64,000 nucleotides of DNA, taken from the NCBI GenBank assembly GCA_029706075.1, contig JAINUG010000005.1:4081001-4145000 (forward strand), read 5' to 3'. Each line of letters begins with the position of its first letter. Positions within the stretch are counted from its first letter, which is position 1. The notes beneath the pieces were generated by a model that was given only the letters and a program-made list of their open reading frames with translations, was not told the DNA's origin and made no database searches. Source of the DNA: Aldrovandia affinis (Eukaryota > Chordata > Actinopteri > Notacanthiformes > Halosauridae). Shown in pieces: positions 56,863 through 64,000 of the stretch. Position numbers and translations under genes: made by a program.

Positions 56863-59410
56863 TGGCTTTTAAAAGAACACATAATGACAGTTTTGACTTG
56901 GGGCAAATCATTGTTTACAAAATCTGGTAGATACATTAAATGGTGAATCTTTGGCCTCTAAGCTAATGATTATGGCCAATCAAATGAATGAACAGCATAT
57001 CCCCGAACATATCGTCAATCACGTGGACCCTATAGTGGAACCTGTAGATCAGATTTCTGATGGTTCTGACATCTTTGAGGAATTGTAGGGCAGTTTACAA
57101 GTTACAACGAGGGGGCCCTGTCATTGGTGCTGACAAGGAAGACCCCCAGTCATTACAAATTGTCCACAGGGAGCGCTTTAATAATATTTAAATTAGACAG
57201 GGTTTCAATTTTGCATCGCTTTACAATGTTGACAGTTATGCAGAGTTTTATACTCTATTTTTAGAAAAAATAGAGTCTTTTAAACAGAGCCACAGACTTA
57301 GCTGGAAAATGATCTTTTACAGTTAGAGTTGCGGGGTGATTCGTAGTTAAATCATGTTTCGGTCCAGCTACCTTATATATATGGGGTATATATGGATACT
57401 TTTCTCACCATGATTGAGAGTGTTGTTCAGTATTTTAATTATAGTTTACAACACAGGCAACAATCTTTGTTTTGCGACCTGTGTGTCTCAACTTTTGCAC
57501 CCCAAATTCACCGCTTGTGAGGCTGAGAATGCCGGTAGAGCTTTACAAAGCGCTGTTGGTTTGTCTGATCAACATTGTGTGGCATTTACAGATATGACCA
57601 AATTTGAACAAATTCTGGATGTCAAGATTGGGGTGTTTTATCGGTGTCTGGACAATAATACCTTTCTGAAGTTAGGTACTAGCTCTGAACTAGCTCAGAC
57701 CCCCATCCCAAAACAGTTTTTCAGAAAAAACATTACCATGGTATCAAAAATCTGAAGGTTTTTTTGGGTGTTTCATACATTTGTGAATATTGCTACATGG
57801 GCTGTATCACAAAAATCAATAATTCATGCGCCTTCATGTATAATATGTGTCTGAACAAGCAGTGCCACCGCCAACCCAGAGAGATAATGAAATGTGCTGA
57901 TTATTTGTGCTTCTGTAAGTCGTGATACTGTTTTGAGAAACATAAGGTTGTAAAACCACATGCGTCCGGTAAGCTGGTTAGGTTGTGCGACTTGACTAAG
58001 TAATGTCCACAATGCAACCGAGTCCATACGGTTAATGTGGCTGAACCAAAACCACATGAATGTATGACTGGTCATTGCTTCTTCTCCAAAGCGGAGTTTA
58101 CCACAGAAGTGCAGCACGTTTCATCCAGCCCGCCAAACCCGAGGAGAGATGTGAAAAGTATTTTTTTTATGATTTTGAGACTAAGCAAGATATGGGTATG
58201 CACATACCCAACTACAGTACATCTGTTGTATAGACTTTAAGGGGCAATGTTGGGTTGCAAAGGGTGACACCTGTGTCAAGGCCTTTTTGCAGAAATACAG
58301 AAGGCAGCTCTACAGCGGTTACCTATTTATTGCATGTAATTCCAAGGGTTATGATGGCTACTTGTTGATGAACCAATTAGTTAAGCAAGGCATTACCCAG
58401 GAGATCATTGCTCAAGGCAGCAAACTCCTGTTTTATAGATACCAATTTTAAACAACGGTACATTGACAGCCTCAGTTTTTTGCCTATGCAACTTAGTGCT
58501 ATGCCGAAAGCTATTGGGTTTACAAATGCAAAGAAGGTTTATTTCGGGGCAGGAGGATTGAATACTATGATTTCACTTCAATTTATCCTTTTGTGAATAA
58601 GGTGAAAGTACACCCAACTGGGCACCCGCAGATCATATTTTGTGATGTCAAACCCCTTGAAAATTATTTTGGCTTATTCAAACCAAAGTGTATCCTCAAA
58701 ATCTGGTCCTGCCGCTGTTGCCCTATAGAGCTGTGGGTAAGCGCATGTTTCCACTTTGCAGAACCTGTTGCGAATCCCTAAACCAAGCCATCAAGTGCAT
58801 GTATTCTGATGATGAGAGGGCTCTTTCAGGTGTTTGGTGCAGTATAGAACTTGAAAAGGCTCTCGAGAAAGGGTACAAAGTTGCAAGGCATTCAATTCGA
58901 TCCAGCAAAAATCTCTGTAAATCAGGCCAAATGAGAAATATCTAAACTCCTTCTGATTAGCCTTTCAGGGAAATTTGGCCAAAGATGGAATCAACTAAAA
59001 TCATCTTTGATTATGGACCTGGAACAGTTTCTCCAATACCTCTTCTCCAATGAGTATGAGTACTTCAGAACTGGCTACGCCCATCTCGAGCTGTACGGTT
59101 TCATGGATAAACTACAGAGACACATACTGTATCATGACACTGACAGTGTAGATTGGACGTCTGAACTGAGTGATTTCCTAGGTGGTCTCACTAGCGAATT
59201 AGACTCACAGGACCACATTTTCAAATTTGGTTCATGAGGTCCAAAAATGTAAGGCTTAAGGCTACTGCACCGTAATGGGGAAAAAATGAAGACAAAAGGG
59301 ATTACGGTACACCACGCCAATACCTCTAGTAAACCTAGAGTCCGGTTGACCATTTTGTTCATCACAGGGATGATTCCAGATAAACAGGGCTTCGTTTTGA
59401 AAAACAACAC
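56863..59410 (+). pseudogene. Protein-primed DNA polymerase B remnant (Polinton/adintovirus-like)
   Basis: Pieces in broken plus-strand frames follow the order of the long polymerase B of Polinton/Maverick-type elements. These are RGGPVIGADKEDPQS and GFNFASLYNVDSYAEFYTLF, then NLCFATCVSQLLHPKF and KFEQILDVKIGVFY in the N-terminal part. A cysteine-rich zinc-finger region follows around 57780-58090. Exonuclease-like text comes next: FIACNSKGYDGYLL, QGITQEIIAQGSKLL, RYIDSLSFLPMQLSAMPKA. The palm has FTSIYPFVNKV (motif A), CCESLNQA, DDERALSGVW and LYHDTDSVDW (motif C). Stops and frameshifts are frequent. No Polinton integrase, packaging ATPase, protease or capsid gene is visible nearby. An LTR interrupts its 3' end at 59411. 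Old and inactive; described only. Confidence 0.8.
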
Positions 59411-59683
59411 TGTTACGGTTCCTAATATGTTTGTGCTTGGCCCCTGTTGCTGTTTGTCTTTTTGTGCAGGACAGTATTTGGCCAGCAGGTGGAAGGGCTT
59501 AATTACAAGACGGTGGAGTCGGTCAAGAGCTCCTGGTCCAGCTGAATGGATGTCGCCACGTCATTGCTTAAATCAAGAGTATTCTTTTGTTGTTAGTATA
59601 TTCGGTGTAATAAATCATTTTTTTGCAACGAAAACTCGCCTGGTCTCCACTTTGTTCGGTCCACCCGACCTTGGATCGTAGCA
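59411..59683 (+). mobile_element. LTR of a second gypsy-type element
   Basis: 273 bp from TGTTACGGTTCC to ATCGTAGCA, with short inverted ends, an AATAAA signal near 59611, and a primer-binding site 3 bases after it. It shares its first ten bases with the LTR at 41157. The partner LTR and coding region are not seen, so the element is truncated to the right. Confidence 0.7.
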
Positions 59684-59686
59684 AAA

Positions 59687-59704
59687 TGGTGGCAGCAGAG
59701 GGAT
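59687..59704 (+). promoter_or_regulatory. Primer-binding site, tRNA-Leu-like
   Basis: TGGTGGCAGCAGAGGGAT matches the reverse complement of a vertebrate tRNA-Leu 3' end at roughly 15 of 18 positions, by my memory of that tRNA. Confidence 0.6.
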
Positions 59705-60307
59705 GGTGCTAGTTTTGATACCGTGGCATTCATATAGCACCCTTTGTCTTGGTCGCTATTTGCACAATGCGAGTTGTTGATTTGTGTTGTTTAGGTGGCC
59801 GATTATTGTCACATATTGCCATTTTTGTGCGGCGGTATGAGCCGTGGGAGACCAGGATCAAGTTTTTGATCATCAAAAACCTGCCTTCCTATAAACATTG
59901 ATTGTTAGCAGCCTGTTCGCTGGTAAGTAATACTTGTATGGTTATTGGTATGGTGATCTGGCTTATTCCCTAGAATAGGTAAGTTGGCCCAAATTGACCT
60001 CATTACAGGAAATGCATTCCGTGTGGTATCATACTGGTTATCAAATGGCCTTTGTGATCTGCACTGGTGGGAATGGTTAGCTGTTTCTCGCGTTTAAATA
60101 CTCTCGTAGTGAGCTTTTGGGAAGACGGAGCAGACAATTGACCCTTCACTAAACCACGCCCCGAAACGCAGACTGGCCAATCACAGCGCAGTATATGACA
60201 GACTCCGACAGAGGTCCGACAGTTTTTTGCTGCACTCCATTGACTTTGACGGAAAAATTTCAGATTTTCTTCATTTTCGAGCTGGTTTTGTGGATTTTTA
60301 GCTAATT
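59705..60307. other. Non-coding stretch before the THAP remnant
   Basis: No retroelement gag follows the primer-binding site. From about 60150 the text (ACCACGCCCCGAAACG, GGCCAATCACAGCGCAG) contains a CCAAT box in GC-richer context and may be the promoter of the THAP gene fragment. Confidence 0.4.
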
Positions 60308-60700
60308 ATGGTTAAACGTTGTGCCTGAGGCACTTGTAACAGTGACACTCGTTACCCAGAGAGGTTGGAAGGAGATATACGTTTTTTTTCCTTTACAAAA
60401 CCAAAATCAAATCCTGAAAAGTGTTAGCCAGCTAAGCTAACGTGGCTACGGTCTGGATATACAGCTTCGGGTTGCAACGTTGGTAAAGTTAGACTAAATG
60501 TTAGCTTTGTTATTCGTGATCCAGCCAGCTTGCTAACGTTAAGATGTTACAGTCAAGCTCTAAAAAACCTGTGGGTAACGTTACCTTGATGTCAAAATGT
60601 AATACTATTTTTTCATTACTATTTCAGCACTTTGTCAATGGGAAGCCCAGTCCCGAGTACCCAAATCTTGTGGAGGACTGGGTTGACACACTGCTGATAT
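60308..60700 (+). pseudogene. THAP-domain exon remnants
   Basis: The first block (60308 to about 60426) starts MVKRCA, then a TGA in place of one residue, then GTCNSDTRYPERLEGDIRFF and KPKSNPEKC: the first half of a THAP zinc finger (C-x-C-type pair). A second block after TACTATTTCAG (60627) reads HFVNGKPSPEYPNLVEDWVD, the end of a THAP domain with its final His. The middle exon with the Trp and third Cys is absent. THAP domains occur in P-element-like transposases and derived host genes; which of these it was cannot be told. Non-functional. Confidence 0.7.
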
Positions 60701-60819
60701 TTTTTGCTTTACAGAGGTCCAGGGTATGGAGCTACCTGTGGAGCTAACCAGAGTAATGTCGTTACAGCACACTATAGGCTACTAATGTTACGTTAGTTAG
60801 CTAATGCTAGCTAACTTAC

Positions 60820-60990
60820 TGTAATGTTTAGTACTGTTGTAAGCAAGACCTTTATTTTGAAATGCACTTGACCGGAAACCAAGAACCTAGACGGAAGTCT
60901 GTACCAGGCATAGCCTGAGGAATAAAGTGCTGATCTGAGCTCCCAGAGATTGCGTGTACCTGGTTTTATTATCTAACGACAGAAGTCACA
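60820..60990 (+). mobile_element. Probable 5' LTR of the right-edge gypsy element
   Basis: TGTAATGTTTAG to AGAAGTCACA, 171 bp, with AATAAA at about 60921, followed by a TGG-starting primer-binding site and a gag frame 57 bases later. The second LTR is outside the window, so the left boundary is a guess. Confidence 0.45.
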
Positions 60991-60993
60991 TCA

Positions 60994-61011
60994 TGGTGTC
61001 AGAATAAGTAG
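60994..61011 (+). promoter_or_regulatory. Probable primer-binding site
   Basis: TGGTGTCAGAATAAGTAG lies 3 bases after the proposed LTR. Its tRNA is not identified. Confidence 0.5.
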
Positions 61012-61046
61012 TTAGACTACGAACCCACTTTGAAAAAAAAAAGAAG

Positions 61047-61916
61047 ATGATGGAGGCTTTCGGTGTCCCTACCCCACGGATGGACTGGGACTCGTCCAAC
61101 CTACCAGAGGACAATGCGAAACTGTTAAAAACCTACTATGACGGATTTTCAGCATACCTCACGCCGAAAGCTAATCCCATATTCGCCCAGTACAAATTCC
61201 ACGAGAAGACGCAAGGAAGCGGTGAGTCATTTGAGCACTTTGTAACAGAGCTCAAGCTGCTCGTTAAAGACTGTGACTATGCAAATAGTGAAGAAATGGT
61301 CAGGGACCGCATAGTATTCGCTACCAACTCACCTAGAGTGCGCGAAAAGTTGCTTAATCAGGGACGGGAGCTAACGCTAGATAAGGCAATTGATATAGCC
61401 TGCTCCTACGAGCTAGCACAGGTACAGCTAAAAACTATGGCTAATGAAAGCCATGAAGTGCATGCAGTACACCGCAAGACAGGAAAGCCAGGCACTGTGA
61501 GAAATGCGAGCAGAGGTCATGTTAGCAGGCTAAGTGAAGGCCCGAAGATGGCTAACAAAGCCTGTAGCGCATGTGGAGGGCACCACAACAGGCTAACCGA
61601 ATGCCCAGCAAAAGGAAAACAGTGTTTGAAGTGCCAGAAATTCAACCACTTTGCGAGAGCATGTAAAACAAAGACCCACACCCCAAGTAAAACAGGGCAC
61701 AGAGATGTACACACTGTTGAGGAAGATGATGAGGATCATGGCTCAGAGCTGTTTGTGGACATTGTCACAACAGAGAGAAAAGATGAGCAAAGCGCGTATG
61801 CAGACATAGGACTGGGACCACAGAACCGAAAATTGACATTCAAATTGGATACAAGCAAATGTGATACCTGCCAAAGACTTTGCCACACTGCTGCCCAGCA
61901 CACCAGTAATGTCTGA
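61047..61916 (+). CDS. gag and start of protease, right-edge gypsy element
   Basis: 289 codons. The capsid-like part carries SGESFEHFVTELKLLVKDCD and MVRDRIVFATNSPRVREKLL with LTLDKAIDIACSYELAQ, the usual gypsy gag helices. Two zinc knuckles follow: CSACGGHHNRLTEC, with irregular spacing, and CLKCQKFNHFARAC, a regular CCHC. The protease begins at LTFKLDTSK, where Ser stands in place of the Gly of the DTG active site; a small deletion or shift here moves the rest of protease into the next frame. It forms virus-like particles in the cytoplasm in active relatives. The N-terminal Met and PBS spacing support the start. Frame open apart from the protease junction. Confidence 0.9.
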   Translation: MMEAFGVPTPRMDWDSSNLPEDNAKLLKTYYDGFSAYLTPKANPIFAQYKFHEKTQGSGESFEHFVTELKLLVKDCDYANSEEMVRDRIVFATNSPRVREKLLNQGRELTLDKAIDIACSYELAQVQLKTMANESHEVHAVHRKTGKPGTVRNASRGHVSRLSEGPKMANKACSACGGHHNRLTECPAKGKQCLKCQKFNHFARACKTKTHTPSKTGHRDVHTVEEDDEDHGSELFVDIVTTERKDEQSAYADIGLGPQNRKLTFKLDTSKCDTCQRLCHTAAQHTSNV

Positions 61917-63018
61917 TAACCGTAAGCTAACTGGCTATGGGGGGCATACGCTGAGAGTGAACGGTTACTGCAGTCTGGTAGGCAGGTACAAGAACAAGTC
62001 AATAACCCAGAAGTTCTACATTGTGGACTGCAACGGCCCACCCATCCTAGGCTACAGAGCATGTCAAGACCTGGGGCTCATTAAGGTGGTATACGCCGTC
62101 ACCGACGCCAGTGAGGAAGAGTGGGGCACCCAGTCGTCCAACATACTGAGTGAGTACTCGGATGTTTTCAGAGGCATCGGTGAGTTCCAAGGCGAATGCA
62201 GTTTCAGGATAGACCCTAGCATAGCACCAGTGGTTTGCCCACCACGGAGGGTACCATTTGCCCTAAGAGAATGCTTAAAGACAGAGCTAGACAACATGGA
62301 AACGGATGGCATAATCTGCAAAGTGACTGAGCCTACCCAGTGGGTAGTGTGTGAGAAGCCCAAAACACACAAGCTCAGAGTATGTTTAGACCCACGGCCC
62401 TTAAACAAGGCAATACTGAGGCCGTACTATCCTCTACCCACACTTGAGGATGTAACATCTAAACTGTCTGGGGCTAAGTTCTTCAGTGTCCTAGACGCGA
62501 GATCCGGCTACTGGGCTATCAAGCTGAGTGAGGAGTCATCGCTGCTCACTACATTTAACACCACTTACGGCAGATACCGGTTTCGCAGGCTCCCTTTTGG
62601 TATCGTGTCTGCCCAGGACGAATTCCAGAGGAGAGTAGATGAGACATACGAGGGCCTCCAGGGAGTGGCCGCCATCGTGGACGACATCGTTGTGTTCGGG
62701 AGGACAAAAGAGGAGCACGACAGAAACCTCAGAGCCATGCTCAGCCGGACCAGAGAGAGAGGGGTGAGACTGAACCCGGATAAATGTCGCATCTGTGTGT
62801 CCGAGGTGAGTTATTTCGGACATAGCCTCACAGCCAACGGACTGAAACCAGACCCCCTCAAGGTGAAAGCCATCAGAGACATGCAACCGCCGGAAAACGA
62901 GGCAGAGCTGGAGACGATCCTTGGCATGATGAACTACCTCGCCAGATTCGCTCCCAAACTGGCCGAGGTGAGTGCACCACTCAGACACCTGCTAAGACAA
63001 GAAACAGAGTTCAAATGA
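61861..63018 (+). CDS. pol: protease end and reverse transcriptase, right-edge gypsy element
   Basis: 385 codons in a frame that overlaps the end of gag. The start (IPAKDFATLLP, then GPPILGYRACQDLGLI) is the second half of protease. RT follows: GECSFRIDPSIAPVVCPPRR, LRVCLDPRPLNKAILRPYYP, FFSVLDARSGYWAIKL (first catalytic Asp), RLPFGIVSAQDEFQRRV, and AAIVDDIVVFGRT (the VDD pair), then KCRICVSEVSYFGHSLTANG and the connection. A short deletion lies after EPTQWV. It ends at a TGA where a Trp codon is usual, just before RNase H. Order protease-RT-RNase H-integrase is the standard Ty3/gypsy order, unlike the element at 41157-46373. Confidence 0.93.
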   Translation: MIPAKDFATLLPSTPVMSDNRKLTGYGGHTLRVNGYCSLVGRYKNKSITQKFYIVDCNGPPILGYRACQDLGLIKVVYAVTDASEEEWGTQSSNILSEYSDVFRGIGEFQGECSFRIDPSIAPVVCPPRRVPFALRECLKTELDNMETDGIICKVTEPTQWVVCEKPKTHKLRVCLDPRPLNKAILRPYYPLPTLEDVTSKLSGAKFFSVLDARSGYWAIKLSEESSLLTTFNTTYGRYRFRRLPFGIVSAQDEFQRRVDETYEGLQGVAAIVDDIVVFGRTKEEHDRNLRAMLSRTRERGVRLNPDKCRICVSEVSYFGHSLTANGLKPDPLKVKAIRDMQPPENEAELETILGMMNYLARFAPKLAEVSAPLRHLLRQETEFK

Positions 63019-63264
63019 GACACAGCACATGAGAGAGCGTTTCAGCAGATGAAGGAAACTATCACAGCTGAACCGGGGCCAGTGCTAGCCTATTTCGACC
63101 CAGAAAAGGAAGTGACGCTCCAGGTGGACGCGTCGAAAAATGGCCTGGGTGCAACTATCATGCAAGAAGGCAGACCAGTTGCATACGCATCCAAGCTGCT
63201 TAACAGCACGGAGCAAAACTACGCCCAAATCGAAAAGGAGCTCTATGCAGTCCTATACGGGTGA
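63019..63264 (+). pseudogene. RNase H part of the same pol
   Basis: Continues in the RT frame after the TGA: HERAFQQMKETIT, FDPEKEVTLQVDASKNGLGA (first catalytic Asp) and YAQIEKELYAVLYG (Glu). It ends at a stop created by a 7-bp tandem duplication (ACGGGTG twice, about 63257-63270). Confidence 0.9.
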
Positions 63265-63265
63265 C

Positions 63266-64000
63266 GGGTGTAAGAGATTCCATGAATACCTCTATGGGCG
63301 ACGTATAACCGTAGAATCGGACCACAAGCCATTGGAGACAATACTCCGCAAGCCACTAGCTCTCGCACCACCGCGTCTACAGCGCATGATACTCGTGCTG
63401 CAGAAGTACAGCATAACCCTCATCCACAGACCAGGAAAGGAGATTCCCGTGGCCGACACGCTGTCAAGAAAATCCATGGATGATGAAGACAGTTCGCTAT
63501 CTGAGGCTATGGAGACCCAGGTACACACCATCATCAGCGCAGCTCCAGGGAGTACGGACAGGCTAGATGATATCAAGGCAGCCACAGCTCAGGATGAGCA
63601 GCTGTCCACCCTCAAGCAAGTCGTTCGGTCAGGCTGGCCGGAGACAAGGAAACAGTGTGACCCACGAATCAGTGAATACTGGAACCACCGTGATGAGATC
63701 ACAGAGGCTGATGGACTCCTCCTAAAGGGCGAGAAAATAATAATTCCACACAAGCTCAGAGCAAACATGCTACAGTGCATACACACAGGACACTTTGGGG
63801 TGGAGAAAAGCAAACACAGAGCAAGAGACATAATGTTTTGGCCAGGCATGGGTCAACAGATAGAGGAAACAGTAGGGAAGTGTGACATATGCCAAACACA
63901 CCGCAATGCCAACACAAAGGAGCCCATGCTCTCACAGGCAATCCCAGAGAACCCATGGCAGACAGTAGCAACAGATCTATTCTCCTGGAACTCTGAGAAC
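63266..64000 (+). pseudogene. RNase H end and integrase, continuing past the window edge
   Basis: After the duplication the frame changes and stays open to the edge: HEYLYGRRITVESDHKPLET (third RNase H acidic residue), IHRPGKEIPVADTLSRKSMD, then the integrase zinc-binding motif with HTGHFGVEKSKHRARDIMFW and KCDICQTHRNANTK, and the start of the catalytic core at PWQTVATDLFSW (first Asp of DDE). The rest, and the 3' LTR, lie outside. Few lesions overall, so the element is relatively young. Confidence 0.9.

Overview
This window looks like nuclear DNA of a ray-finned (teleost-type) fish. The evidence is indirect but consistent. Its interspersed repeats are families known from fish genomes: many Tc1-like transposons, an L2-type LINE whose 3' stem-loop tail is shared with tRNA-derived SINEs (the eel UnaL2/UnaSINE arrangement), a SINE with a GGAT/ATGG tail, Ty3/gypsy elements, KDZ (Zisupton-like), piggyBac, hAT and protein-primed DNA polymerase B (Polinton-like) remnants. 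There are also short microsatellites and long AT-rich intergenic stretches. I found no convincing host protein-coding gene, and the species cannot be named from what is here.

Layout, left to right. Positions 1-5.4 kb: a fold-back repeat, a scrambled LINE fragment and plain non-coding DNA. 5.4-12.4 kb: a nested transposon stack, with a deleted Tc1, a KDZ remnant split by a solo LTR, a piggyBac remnant split by a SINE, a second Tc1, an antisense LINE fragment and a complete SINE with target duplications. 12.4-18.9 kb: mostly non-coding. 18.9-21.5 kb: an L2 LINE interrupted by a hAT fragment, an antisense esterase-like fragment and a SINE. 22.2-30.4 kb: four Tc1-like copies with readable ends, one carrying a 1.07-kb solo LTR that contains three 172-bp tandem repeats. 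30.4-38.3 kb: non-coding DNA with small tandem repeats, more Tc1 pieces, a hAT MITE and a 155-bp (TG)n tract. 38.3-40.6 kb: a 1.6-kb piggyBac-type non-autonomous element beside a piggyBac transposase remnant. 41.2-46.4 kb: a decayed gypsy element whose integrase lies upstream of reverse transcriptase (Gmr1-like order). 46.4-52.1 kb: a hairpin repeat, a small protein-domain remnant and a nearly full-length LINE on the minus strand. 55.5-59.4 kb: a decayed Polinton-like DNA polymerase B region. 59.4-61 kb: retroelement LTRs and a THAP-domain remnant. 61-64 kb: a fairly young gypsy element running off the right edge.

Nothing here works as an operon or pathway. The relationships are parasitic and chronological: later insertions interrupt earlier ones, and target-site duplications let several insertions be ordered. 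The most informative observations are the integrase-before-RT element, two solo LTRs with matching termini and clean 5-bp duplications, the LINE/SINE tail sharing, and the polymerase B remnant with a possibly spliced 5' part. All identifications come from reading translated motifs and repeats by eye; no database search was run.
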